Assembly: GCA_963832785.1 (NCBI GenBank)
Contig: CAWHVF010000005.1
Span: 1,984,001-2,048,000, forward strand
Direction of reading: 5' to 3'
From: CAWBRT01 sp963832785
GTDB lineage: Bacteria; Acidobacteriota; Terriglobia; Terriglobales; Acidobacteriaceae
Length of the DNA stretch: 64,000 nucleotides
How positions within the stretch are numbered: the first letter of the stretch is position 1; each line of letters opens with the position of its first letter. The translations under genes were made by a program, and so were the position numbers. The notes below the pieces were generated by a model, which saw nothing but the letters and a program-made list of their open reading frames with translations, was not told the DNA's origin and made no database searches. Shown one piece after another: positions 8,958 to 17,432 of the stretch.

Positions 8958-9597
8958 TCTTGGGGTGGTCCTTCCAATCCGAAATGACAGCCGGAGTCAT
9001 GCCAAACACAAGCACTGGACAACCGCCTTCACGTCCAGCATCCAAACGACGCCAAAGTTGGCCCACATGAGTGGTGCTAGCACCGTACTTCGCCTTAACC
9101 GGTTTTTCTTTGCCGTCCTTCGGATCAGTAAAGGTGCCGAGCTTTTCAAAAACAACGTCTAGGTCATTGCTTCGTGTCAGGATTACACCAACACTGATTC
9201 GGTTGAATTCAAAAAACGTACGAAAAGCATATAAATCGCGGTCAAATGTTTGGTCCTTGCTATTCCATTCAACATCGAAGGCAACCCTGCCTTTCACATG
9301 GTCGATCTTGTGAGTATCTGTCCGAACGCTCTTCTGATCAATCACCATTTCTGCTTGCAATTGCTGTTCCGTCCACTTCCTGCTCTTTAGAAATTCGGAG
9401 ACTTTCTTTGGGATTCGGGATTCGTTCCCGCCGGGGTCGATTATGTCCTGCGTCGTGATGCGAAACTCTCGAAGGGTCTCGCAAATATTCTCAAATTCAC
9501 TCTTAAATTCGTTGGCCAAAATAGCAGCTGCGTGATGGTAATCCCTAATTTCGTATAACCCCTGAATATCTTCGGGAATGTAATCTCGCCAGACCAT
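8890..9597 (-). CDS. BglII/BstYI-like type II restriction endonuclease
   Basis: Protein of 235 aa starting at ATG 9595-9597, chosen because GGAG lies 5 nt upstream; a longer frame to 9654 has no such site. The core 'HKIDHVKGRVAFDVEWNSKDQTFDRDL' (quoted in parts: D100, D108, E110) and 'FRTFFEFNRISVGVILTRS' match the BglII/BstYI fold, whose enzymes cut AGATCT or RGATCY. The size matches BglII (223 aa). The neighbouring MT-A70 methylase overlaps its 3' end. The region is AT-rich compared with the chromosome (22 of 60 bases G+C in 9181-9240), which points to acquisition. The exact recognition site cannot be read from sequence. Confidence 0.8.
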   Translation of the reverse strand: MVWRDYIPEDIQGLYEIRDYHHAAAILANEFKSEFENICETLREFRITTQDIIDPGGNESRIPKKVSEFLKSRKWTEQQLQAEMVIDQKSVRTDTHKIDHVKGRVAFDVEWNSKDQTFDRDLYAFRTFFEFNRISVGVILTRSNDLDVVFEKLGTFTDPKDGKEKPVKAKYGASTTHVGQLWRRLDAGREGGCPVLVFGMTPAVISDWKDHPKNVESASGSTKPSRRKYIRHDLG

Positions 9598-9626
9598 CAA
9601 CACTCCTGATTCGGGAATGTACCGGA

Positions 9627-12600
9627 ATGATACCAACAACCTTGAGTGACGCAAGCGTTTTCATCAACCGGACACAATCGGTTAACATAATCAAAGGGAT
9701 AAACCTCCTGACTCCAGACTTCGACAAGTTGAATCCGCGGCAGCGCGAGGCCGTCGAGGCCGTCGATGGACCGGTGTTGATCCTGGCCGGGGCGGGCAGC
9801 GGCAAGACGCGCGTCATCACCTACCGGGTCGCCCACCTGATCGAGAACGTCGGCGTTCCGCCCGCCTCCATCCTGGCTACCACGTTCACCAACAAGGCGG
9901 CCAACGAGATGGCCGAGCGCATCGCCAACCTGGTGAGCAGCCGCAGCTCTTCCAAGTCGCTGATCTCGACCTTCCACTCGCTGTGCGTGCGCATTCTGCG
10001 GCGCGACATCGAAGCGCTGCTGGTGACCCCGCCCGGCACAACTCCGCCGGCCGCGGGCAAGGGCCTGCGCCGCGATTTCGTCATCTACGACGAGAAGGAC
10101 CAGGAGATGGTGGTCAAGACGGCCATCCGACGCCTGGGACTGGACGATAAGAAGCTGACACCGCGCAGCGTGCTCTCAATGATCTCCTGGGCCAAGAACC
10201 GCATGCTCGACCCGCAGGACTACTACCTGCGCTCGGCCGACCCCAAGACGGAGAAGGTCGCGCAGCTTTACAAACTCTACGGCCAGGAGCTGGCCAAGGC
10301 CAACGCCCTCGACTTCGACGACCTGCTGCTGGAGACCCTGCGCCTGCTGAAAACCGTCGCCGAGGTGCGCGAGAAATACCAGCGCCGCTGGCGCTACCTG
10401 CTGGTGGACGAGTACCAGGACACCAACCGCCCGCAGTACGAGATCATGCGCCTGCTGGCCGGCGCGCACCACAACGTCTGCGCGGTGGGCGACGAGGACC
10501 AGTCGATCTACTCCTGGCGCGGCGCCGACATTCGCAACATCCTGGAGTTCGAGCAGGATTTTCCCGAGGCCCGGCTCATTCGCCTGGAGCAGAATTACCG
10601 CTCGACGGCCATCATCCTGCAGGCGGCCTCGGCGGTGGTGGCCAACAACGTCAAGCGCAAGGGCAAGCACCTGTGGACCGCGCGCCAGGGCGGCGCCCGC
10701 ATCGGCTACTACGAGGCTCCCGACGCCGAGAACGAGGCGCTGTTCGCCGCCGACTTCATCTCCAAGTACCTGGCCCGCCGTGCCGAGGAAGGCGAGAGTT
10801 CCACCCCGGAAGGCGCAACATCGGCGCCTTCCGGGGGCCCCGGTCCGGTGCGCGCCGCCGTGCTCTACCGCATAAACGCGCAGTCGCGCCTCTTCGAAGA
10901 GGCCATGCGCCGTTACGGGCTGAGCTACAACGTGGTCGGCGGCTTCTCCTTCTACGAGCGGGCGGAGATCAAGGACATGATCTCCTACCTCAAGCTCATC
11001 CTGAACCCGGACGACTCGGTGGCGCTGCTGCGCGTGGTCAACACGCCGGCGCGGGGGATCGGCAAGACGACCATGGAAACCGTGGAACGCATTGCGCTGG
11101 AAACGGGCGTCTCGCTGTGGCGGGCCGTGGGCGAGACCATCGAGCGCAAACTGCTGTCGGCGCGCGCCACCGCCGCCCTGCAGGGCTTCTGCGAGATCAT
11201 CGAAGACGCGCGCGCCATGCTGGTCGGCACCTTCGCCGAGCGTCTCGCGGCCACCGCACAGGGCGAAGGCGAAGCCGAACGCCAGGAAACCGCACCGGCT
11301 GCAATCGAGCTTCCGCCGGAGACAATCGCCCGCGAACAGCACAGAATCGAGTTCGGCAGCGACGTGGCCTTCGACCCTACAGAATTCGATATTGGTCAGG
11401 GCAAGACAGCCGATGCTTCGGCTCAGGAGCTTGAGAACAAATCCACTGAAACTGCGAACGAAGAATTCCCGGATTCCGCTCTTCCTTCAGACGTTCAACA
11501 ATTAATTTCGTCGCTGGAAGGCAAAATCGAGAAAAAAAATAAGAAGATCGAGGAATTAGCCCAGCAGGTAAAGGAAATCAGGCTGGGTAATTGGATCCTT
11601 CTGGGCGTATTGCATCATTATGCTTCCGGCAACCAGGTATTCGAGGTTCCTTCTCGACAAGTGCCTACAGAGTGGAGGGACAGAGGGCCCCATTGCGACC
11701 ATTGCGAGCTGCCGAGGCTTAGAAGGGACACTTTCGTAATTAAAGAAGAAGTCGAAGGAAAAGTTATGCAGATCGGGAGCGACTGCGTGACTAAGTTTAT
11801 CGGGGTTGATGTACCAGAAGCTGTAAAGCGGCTTTCGAAGCAGCTTGACACTCTCCACAAAGCTACGCAGCAACTTGAGGGAATTCGGAAGGAGGGACAA
11901 ACCCGCGCTAGGCTTCGAACACAACAGGCTCAAGTGCATTCAACTTCGGAAGCTCACATGTGGAATGCTGACCCTCTAGTTGATCCAGAGTGGGCCGAGG
12001 CCGAGCACGATTACGCCCGCCGACACGCGGATATCGAAGATGAAGATGCGCCGGCGGATACGCCCAGGCTACTCAAGTTTCTCTTTGACCGCACCCATTA
12101 CATCAGCGTTCTGGAGCAGGAGGAGACACCCGAGGCCGAGCAGCGTCTGGAGAACCTGCGCGAGCTGCTCAACGCCGCCCTCGACTCGCGCGACCGTGGC
12201 GAGACCGTGGGTGAGTTCCTCGACCACGCCGCCCTGGTGAGCGACACCGACCAGTACGACGCCGCCCAGCAGATCACGCTCATGACGCTGCACTCCGCCA
12301 AGGGCCTGGAGTTTCCGCTGGTCTTCCTGGCCGGAATGGAGGAGGGGCTGTTTCCTCACTCGCGCACCCTGCTGGCGCCCGACGACATCGAAGAGGAGCG
12401 CCGCCTGTGCTACGTGGGCATGACGCGCGCCATGGATACGCTGGTGCTCTCGCGCGCCACCGAGCGGCGCCGCTACGGCAGCGAGTACGGCGAGCCGACC
12501 GAACCGTCGCGCTTTCTGCGGGAGGTTCCGGCGGAGCTGCTGGAGGACCTGGGCTCGCCCGGAGGCTACCGCGGCGACGTTTACCAACGCAGGCAGGCGC

Positions 12601-12989
12601 CGGCGGGCGACTTCGATTTGCCGCGCGCGCATTACGACTACGAGAATGAGGATCAGTCGGCGCCGGCTCATCCCGCAGCAGGTAATTGGCCCCGGAAGCG
12701 GCGGCCGGCCTACACCGGCACCGCGTACAACTCGGTCGAAAACATCGCCGGGTTCTTCGCCTCGCGCGGCAAGAAGTTTTCCCTGCCGAAGCTGGCGGGG
12801 CCGCAGTCGTCGCCCGCGACCGGCAAGCGCGGCTTTCGCAAAGGCGACCGCGTAGTACACCCGAAATACGGCGAGGGCATCGTCTATACGCGTGAAGGCG
12901 ACGGCGAGGACGCCAGGATTACGGTACAATTTTCTCGCTTCGGCTTGAAAAAGCTGGTGGAGAAATATGCGCAACTGGAAAAGGCGTAA
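9627..12989 (+). CDS. pcrA: UvrD/PcrA-family DNA helicase with an in-frame foreign insertion
   Basis: Superfamily 1A 3'-5' helicase for nucleotide excision repair, recombination control and replication. Walker A AGAGSGKT (residues 54-61), motif II DEYQDTN (261-267), motif III GDEDQSIYSWRGA (about 288-300), motif VI LCYVGMTRAMD (about 927) and a C-terminal RNA-polymerase-binding, Tudor-like tail 'GDRVVHPKYGEGIV' (about 1070-1085) are all present. The total of 1120 aa is roughly 200 more than expected because residues about 592-790 are an AT-rich insertion in the 2B region, listed separately. The ATG at 9627 is the only ATG before motif Q; the extra 36 N-terminal residues look non-homologous, and a downstream non-ATG start is possible. 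The adjacent R-M genes diverge from this point. Confidence 0.92.
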   Translation: MIPTTLSDASVFINRTQSVNIIKGINLLTPDFDKLNPRQREAVEAVDGPVLILAGAGSGKTRVITYRVAHLIENVGVPPASILATTFTNKAANEMAERIANLVSSRSSSKSLISTFHSLCVRILRRDIEALLVTPPGTTPPAAGKGLRRDFVIYDEKDQEMVVKTAIRRLGLDDKKLTPRSVLSMISWAKNRMLDPQDYYLRSADPKTEKVAQLYKLYGQELAKANALDFDDLLLETLRLLKTVAEVREKYQRRWRYLLVDEYQDTNRPQYEIMRLLAGAHHNVCAVGDEDQSIYSWRGADIRNILEFEQDFPEARLIRLEQNYRSTAIILQAASAVVANNVKRKGKHLWTARQGGARIGYYEAPDAENEALFAADFISKYLARRAEEGESSTPEGATSAPSGGPGPVRAAVLYRINAQSRLFEEAMRRYGLSYNVVGGFSFYERAEIKDMISYLKLILNPDDSVALLRVVNTPARGIGKTTMETVERIALETGVSLWRAVGETIERKLLSARATAALQGFCEIIEDARAMLVGTFAERLAATAQGEGEAERQETAPAAIELPPETIAREQHRIEFGSDVAFDPTEFDIGQGKTADASAQELENKSTETANEEFPDSALPSDVQQLISSLEGKIEKKNKKIEELAQQVKEIRLGNWILLGVLHHYASGNQVFEVPSRQVPTEWRDRGPHCDHCELPRLRRDTFVIKEEVEGKVMQIGSDCVTKFIGVDVPEAVKRLSKQLDTLHKATQQLEGIRKEGQTRARLRTQQAQVHSTSEAHMWNADPLVDPEWAEAEHDYARRHADIEDEDAPADTPRLLKFLFDRTHYISVLEQEETPEAEQRLENLRELLNAALDSRDRGETVGEFLDHAALVSDTDQYDAAQQITLMTLHSAKGLEFPLVFLAGMEEGLFPHSRTLLAPDDIEEERRLCYVGMTRAMDTLVLSRATERRRYGSEYGEPTEPSRFLREVPAELLEDLGSPGGYRGDVYQRRQAPAGDFDLPRAHYDYENEDQSAPAHPAAGNWPRKRRPAYTGTAYNSVENIAGFFASRGKKFSLPKLAGPQSSPATGKRGFRKGDRVVHPKYGEGIVYTREGDGEDARITVQFSRFGLKKLVEKYAQLEKA
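11396..11995 (+). other. Horizontally acquired in-frame domain inserted in the PcrA 2B region
   Basis: About 200 codons inside pcrA differ from their surroundings: 22 of 60 bases are G+C in 11521-11580, against 43 of 60 in 10441-10500. The segment encodes a Lys/Glu-rich coiled-coil (about 620-650), a compact Cys motif 'GPHCDHCELPRLRRDTFVIK' followed by 'MQIGSDCVTKFIG' (about 685-728), and a second helical stretch. The HCxxC…RxxT…GSDC…FIG pattern resembles a small zinc-binding domain that I recall from phage and plasmid proteins. It lacks intein signatures: there is no Cys/Ser at the N-splice junction and no His-Asn at the end. The frame stays open on both sides. Confidence 0.7.
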
Positions 12990-13117
12990 CTTGAGCCGCC
13001 TTGCGGGCGTGAGAAAGCGAGAGCCCGCAGGCGAAATCCCGAGCGAAGCGAAGGATCTGCAGCGGCGCAATTTCGAGCTCTGTGTGGAAGAATCTTAAAT
13101 CTCAATCAGGACGACTA

Positions 13118-13282
13118 ATGGCAAATACCAAGGCAATCACAGATAAGACTGAACGCAAGAAGGCAAAACGCGCCCAGCGCAAGAAGGTCGAAGCGGCCAA
13201 GCCGCTAGCCAAACGCACGCACGCGCGCGGCGAAGGCAAGCGCAAGATGAAGAAGATGGTGCGCGGCCAGACCAAGCGCTAA
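13118..13282 (+). CDS. Small, very basic hypothetical protein (54 aa)
   Basis: MANTKAITDKTERKKAKRAQ… contains about one third Lys/Arg and ends KMVRGQTKR. The ATG at 13118 has AGGA 7 nt upstream (AGGACGACTAATG). The composition suggests a nucleic-acid-binding or ribosome-associated role, like small bacterial histone-like tails, but no family is recognised. It follows pcrA by 128 bp and may be monocistronic. Confidence 0.65.
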   Translation: MANTKAITDKTERKKAKRAQRKKVEAAKPLAKRTHARGEGKRKMKKMVRGQTKR

Positions 13283-13293
13283 CCGCCCAACTA

Positions 13294-13412
13294 GGCTTCA
13301 AGGTCACAAAGTTTCAGAGTTTCAAGGAGCTTTGGCTGGAGCTTGCAGCCTTGAAGCCTATGTGGTTTCAGAGTTTCACGCCTGAGCAGGGCCTGAAACT
13401 CTGAAACATTGA
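13294..13412. repeat. Nested inverted repeats of the TTTCAGAG/CTCTGAAAC type
   Basis: GGCTTCAAGG (13294) pairs with CCTTGAAGCC (about 13350), and GTTTCAGAGTTTCA pairs with TGAAACTCTGAAAC, so the gap between the small basic gene and the deaminase gene can fold into a cruciform. It is the same family as the repeats at 2898 and 56500. Confidence 0.55.
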
Positions 13413-13416
13413 AACT

Positions 13417-14484
13417 TTGGAACCTGTGATGCGAAGCTGTGAGTCTTCGGACAGCGGTAACGGGTTCATCCTCTCTCTGCCCAAGGCCGAGCTGCATCTG
13501 CACCTGGAGGGCTCGGTCGATCCCGAAACGCTCTCCGAGCTGAGCCGGCGGCACAATACTCCGCTGCCGGTGGCCGGGGATCGCTACCGCAACAGCGAGG
13601 ACAGCGGGCGCGTCTTGTCGGTGGAAGAGGCGCGGGCGCTCTATCAGTACCGGGATTTCACCAGCTTCCTGCTGGCTTTCAAGGCGGTCACAGAGCGCCT
13701 GCGCACGCCCGAGGATTACGAGCTGATTACCTACAGGCTGATGCGCAAGCTGGCCGCCCAGCAGGTGCGCCACGCGGAAGTGTACGTTTCGGTGGGCGTG
13801 ATCTTCTGGCGCGGGCAGGAATTCGATCCGCTGTTTGCCGGCATGGAGCGCGGGCGCGAGCGCGGAGAGCGCGACTTCGGTCTGTCGCTCGGCTGGATCT
13901 TCGATGCCGTGCGGCAGTTCGGGGCGGAAGAAGCGCGCAAGGTGGCGGAGAAGGCCATCGAGCTGCGCCGGCATAACGTGGTCGGCTTTGGCATTGGCGG
14001 CGACGAGCGCCGCGCCGCCCCCGAGCTTTTCGCCGAGGTCTACCGGCTGGCGCGAGCCGGTGGCCTGCGGCTCACCTGCCACGCGGGAGAGAGCGCCGGG
14101 CCGGAGTCGGTGCGCGGGGCGCTGGAGATCGGCAGCGAGCGCCTCGGCCACGCCCTTTCTCTTGCGCAAGACGAGGGCCTGCTGCGCGAGGTGGCGGCCC
14201 GCCAGATCCCCCTGGAGATTTGCCTCAGCAGCAACCTGCGGAGCGGCTGTTGCGCATCGCTGCGCGAGCATCCGCTGCCGCGCTATTGCGACGCCGGAGC
14301 TTGCGTCGTGCTCAATACCGACGATCCCGAGATGTTTCAGACCTCGCTAGTGCGTGAGTATGAGTTGGCGCAGGAGGCTTTTGCCTTCTCCGACGATGAT
14401 TTGCGCCGCCTGGCCCGCAACTCTATAGCCGCATCGTTTCTGCCCGAGGAACGAAAGCGGGAGCTGCTGGCAGGTGCCGGCTAG
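13417..14484 (+). CDS. add: Adenosine deaminase family hydrolase
   Basis: Zinc amidohydrolase of about 350 aa that would deaminate adenosine or a related purine (in futalosine-pathway organisms, aminodeoxyfutalosine). Metal and catalytic motifs are intact: HLHLEGS (H27, H29), CHAGE (221-225) and NTDDP (about 301-305). The start is uncertain; TTG at 13417 opens the frame and an ATG at 13429 is equally possible. No menaquinone or purine genes adjoin it, so the exact substrate is open. Confidence 0.87.
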   Translation: MEPVMRSCESSDSGNGFILSLPKAELHLHLEGSVDPETLSELSRRHNTPLPVAGDRYRNSEDSGRVLSVEEARALYQYRDFTSFLLAFKAVTERLRTPEDYELITYRLMRKLAAQQVRHAEVYVSVGVIFWRGQEFDPLFAGMERGRERGERDFGLSLGWIFDAVRQFGAEEARKVAEKAIELRRHNVVGFGIGGDERRAAPELFAEVYRLARAGGLRLTCHAGESAGPESVRGALEIGSERLGHALSLAQDEGLLREVAARQIPLEICLSSNLRSGCCASLREHPLPRYCDAGACVVLNTDDPEMFQTSLVREYELAQEAFAFSDDDLRRLARNSIAASFLPEERKRELLAGAG

Positions 14485-14504
14485 GCGAGCTTGCGCTCGC
14501 CTCA

Positions 14505-14530
14505 CCCAGCCGAGGGCGGCTGGGCCTACG
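14505..14530. repeat. Dispersed repeat CCCAGCCGAGGGCGGCTGGG (copy 1 of 2)
   Basis: Palindromic CCCAGCC…GGCTGGGCCTACG. An identical copy is at 41503-41528. It lies between the deaminase and flavoprotein genes. Confidence 0.6.
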
Positions 14531-14583
14531 TGCTATCCCGTCCAGCCGGGAGCGACCGGGCCTTCGCTCTTGCCGGGTTGAAC

Positions 14584-14618
14584 AACAGCAGATCCTATCG
14601 CTTCGCTCAGGATGACAC
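14584..14618. repeat. 'CAGCAGATCC…CGCTTCGCTCAGGATGACAC' repeat
   Basis: Matches a second copy at 57364-57397 with only small changes, and in reverse orientation the ends of the element at 35566-35756. It is in the 5' leader of the NimA-like gene. Confidence 0.6.
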
Positions 14619-14705
14619 TTCAGAAGTTTTTAGGCTTTTACCGAAGCCGCGCAGGTGCTGCTGCTGAGGTAAGATAACGGCGAGTGAATTATCTCTAGGA
14701 AAACC

Positions 14706-15287
14706 ATGACCCCTGAAATTGCCGAGATTCGCCAACTTCCCGCCCGCGCCGTGGCCGCCGAGTGCGCCGCCATCCTGGCCGCCGGACGCGTGGCCCACGT
14801 GGGATTCCTGGCCGATGGCCTGCCCCACATAGTTCCAATGAATTATCAGTACGACCCCGCCGAGCCGGCGGTCCTCTACATGCACGCAGCTCACGCCAGC
14901 CGGCTGGCGGAGCGGCTCACTTCGGGCGCGACGGCTTGCATCTCGGTGGCGCTGCTGGATGGGATCGTCTATTCCAAGAGCGCCCGCGGGCACTCGGTCA
15001 ACTATCGCAGCGTGGTTTGCTACGGACGGGCGCGGCGGGTGGAGGATCCCCAAGAAAGGAACCGGATCTATGAGGCCATGATCGCGCGCTACAATCCCGG
15101 GCGCCGCGCCGGGGTTGACTACCAGCCGCTCTCCGCCGAAGACCTGGATTCCGCCGCCGTGCTCGCCTTCGACATCGAGCGCTGGAGCGGCAAAGCGCGC
15201 CGTGGCGGCCCCAAAGGCGCTCACGATAGCGATGCTGCCGTGCCTGGCACCGCCGGGGTTACCGAGGTGAATTCAGGCCGGTATTAG
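14706..15287 (+). CDS. NimA-like / pyridoxamine 5'-phosphate oxidase-family flavoprotein
   Basis: FMN-binding split-barrel protein of 193 aa. 'GRVAHVGFLADGLPHIVPMNYQYD' (in parts: GRVAHVGFL, PHIVPMNY), 'LYMHAAHASRLAERL' and 'SVNYRSVVCYGRARRVED' are the usual flavin-site segments of NimA/PNPOx-like proteins. Such proteins reduce nitroimidazoles or other small electrophiles; the native substrate is unknown. The ATG at 14706 follows a purine-rich AGGAAAACC leader. Confidence 0.85.
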   Translation: MTPEIAEIRQLPARAVAAECAAILAAGRVAHVGFLADGLPHIVPMNYQYDPAEPAVLYMHAAHASRLAERLTSGATACISVALLDGIVYSKSARGHSVNYRSVVCYGRARRVEDPQERNRIYEAMIARYNPGRRAGVDYQPLSAEDLDSAAVLAFDIERWSGKARRGGPKGAHDSDAAVPGTAGVTEVNSGRY

Positions 15288-15457
15288 CCGCTGCCGGGGA
15301 TTTAATTGTTCGAGGACGGCCTGGCGATCGACCGCCGGGCTCCGCTGGCGACGGGCAGAGCGGAGTAAAATGTCCCCAAAGTCAGGGAAACCTGCTGCCA
15401 CAAGCGAGGTCATGGGCAGAGGACGATTTGACCTCTTTAGCGGAGGAGGGTGGAGCA

Positions 15458-15961
15458 ATGCCGGATCCTTTTTCTTCCGCCCAGGCGCGCGAAGAGCGAA
15501 ATTGGACCCCGCTGGCCATCGGTCTGGCCGTGGTACTGGTGGCCGTTGGCGGCTTTGTACTGGTGAGCCGGCGTGGCGGAAGCCAGGGACTGGCGCCTGA
15601 TCCCTACGCACAAAAGCTCCAGGTTTCGGCCATGCTGGTCAGCCAGGCGCGCAACTTCGTGGGAGCCACCGTTACTTACCTCGACCTGCACATTACCAAC
15701 ACGGGCGAGCGCACGGTCGCGGGCGGGCAGGCGGAGCTGACCTTCCGCAACCGGCTGGACCAGGTGGTGCAGAAGGAGACCGTTCCCATACGCGTGCTGC
15801 AGCCGAACCAGTTGGGCGGCTACCCGGACGTGCTGGACCTCAGCGTGGCTCCGCTTGGACCGGGGCAGACGCGCAACGTCAGGTTCGTACTCGAACACGT
15901 CTCCGCCGACTGGGACCACACCTTTCCCGGGTTGCGCTTTGTCAACTTGAAATACCGGTAG
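15458..15961 (+). CDS. DUF2393-type membrane-anchored protein
   Basis: Protein of 167 aa starting at ATG 15458, selected for its strong GGAGG/GGAG ribosome-binding site; the frame upstream is probably untranslated. A single N-terminal membrane helix (about 18-38) leads to an extracytoplasmic Ig-like domain with 'VTYLDLHITNTGERTVAGGQ'. This matches the DUF2393 family, often seen in Acidobacteria. Function is unknown. Confidence 0.75.
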   Translation: MPDPFSSAQAREERNWTPLAIGLAVVLVAVGGFVLVSRRGGSQGLAPDPYAQKLQVSAMLVSQARNFVGATVTYLDLHITNTGERTVAGGQAELTFRNRLDQVVQKETVPIRVLQPNQLGGYPDVLDLSVAPLGPGQTRNVRFVLEHVSADWDHTFPGLRFVNLKYR

Positions 15962-16039
15962 ATTGAGGCGGATTGCATCCCTCATCAGGCGAGCCGTTGG
16001 CTCGCCCGCCCAACGGGGGGCGGCTTGGCCGCTTGCCGA

Positions 16040-17023
16040 TTAGACCGTCAAGACCACCTTGCCGAAGCTCTGGCGTCCGGCCAGCAGGCGGAAGGCATCG
16101 GCGGCGGCCTCCAGCGGGAACTTGGCTCCGATCACCGGCTTCAGCCCTCCACGGTCGATCCAGGGCTGTATCCAGGTCAGGGCTTGGTCCATGAGGGCGC
16201 GGTCCTTGGCGAGGCGGCTCAGCCACAGTCCGTGGGCACTGAGGCCGCGCTCGTACATGGCGAGGACGTCGAAGCGGGGCCGCTCGCCGCTGGAGGAGCC
16301 AAAAAGCACCACCCGTCCGAACTGGGCGCAGCAGCGCAGGCTCTTCGCCGTATGCTCGCCGGCCAGGCTTTCAAATACCACGTCTACGCCTTGGCCGGAA
16401 GTGAGTTCCTTGATCTTCTGCTCGTAGTCTTCGCGGGTGTAGTTGATGGCGTGGTTGAGCCCCAGGGCGCGCAGCCGCTCCAGCTTTTCGTCGGATGAGG
16501 CGGTGCCGAAGGTCTCGAAGCCCATCAGCCGCCCCAATTGCACGGCGGCCGTGCCCACCCCGCCGGCTGCGGCGTGAATCAGGACGCGCACCGGCGTGCG
16601 CGGGTTTACGGGGGTTTTGTCCGGTGCCCCCAAACCAGGAACGACCCCGGCTTTCCAGTAGACCAGCCAGGCGGTGAAGTAATTCACCGGGAAAGCCGCA
16701 GAGAGAATTGAATTCCAGCCCCGGGGCTGGGGCCAGATGAAATCACGGTGGATGGCTATGCGGGAGGCGCAGGCGTTCTGCTGCGTGTACCCCATCACGG
16801 GCTGGCCGGTCTCGGCCAGCGTCCCGGCGAACTCGCGTCCGGCGATATAGGGAGGCTTGGGCCCGCCGGGATATAGCCCCATGGCGCCGCGAACGTCGGC
16901 GAAATTAACCCCTACCGCCTCGACGTTCACCAGAACTTCACCTTGGCTCGGGGAGGGCTCGGGCACATCCTGCAACTCCAGCCCGTCCGGCCCCTGGAAA
17001 CGGGTGACCACTATCGCTTTCAT
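16040..17023 (-). CDS. Zinc-independent medium-chain NAD(P)H:quinone oxidoreductase-like protein
   Basis: MDR-family oxidoreductase of about 327 aa starting MKAIVVTRFQGPDGLELQDV. An in-frame ATG at 17059 would add 12 residues, but the family starts at MKAI. The Rossmann motif 'HAAAGGVGTAAVQLGRLMGF' and the absence of the catalytic zinc cysteines place it with quinone reductases or crotonyl-CoA-reductase-like enzymes rather than alcohol dehydrogenases. Stand-alone gene. Confidence 0.85.
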   Translation of the reverse strand: MKAIVVTRFQGPDGLELQDVPEPSPSQGEVLVNVEAVGVNFADVRGAMGLYPGGPKPPYIAGREFAGTLAETGQPVMGYTQQNACASRIAIHRDFIWPQPRGWNSILSAAFPVNYFTAWLVYWKAGVVPGLGAPDKTPVNPRTPVRVLIHAAAGGVGTAAVQLGRLMGFETFGTASSDEKLERLRALGLNHAINYTREDYEQKIKELTSGQGVDVVFESLAGEHTAKSLRCCAQFGRVVLFGSSSGERPRFDVLAMYERGLSAHGLWLSRLAKDRALMDQALTWIQPWIDRGGLKPVIGAKFPLEAAADAFRLLAGRQSFGKVVLTV

Positions 17024-17432
17024 GTCTTGCGTAATCCTCTCGGCTGCCGATTTTAGCATCTCGTCTAGCGGGGAGCGGTTTTCGAGCAGCGGGCGGGCTT
17101 GAGTTTCCCCAGAGTAGGCGCCAATACCTTGTCGGGCTAGGGCGGACCCAGACGGAGCGGGACCTGAGCTGGCCGGGCAAAATACCTGCTGGCGCTGCGG
17201 CGGGCTGAAGCGGGAGGCGGCGGGCTGTTATACTTCGTTTAATTCATGGAGTGCCGCCCAATTTGGCGGTGCTCAGGTTTATATCGGCCCCCGGTTACTT
17301 TGGCAGTCGGGGCTTGAGTTTCAACATAGTAGTTGGCACAGAAGTTTTAATTCTGTCCGTACTTGTCACGATCCTAGATTTGCGTTTGGGATAAACGGGT
17401 CGCACAAGCATGGGCCTTTTGACGAGGTCCGC
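17024..17432. other. Long intergenic leader between divergent genes
   Basis: About 400 bp with no supported gene. A TTATACTT box near 17229 could be a -10 element for the plus-strand PIN/TRAM gene; nothing else specific is seen. Confidence 0.3.

Noticed and set aside
11396..11995. Intein in PcrA
   Set aside because: No Cys/Ser at the N-junction, no His-Asn at the C-junction and no homing-endonuclease motifs.
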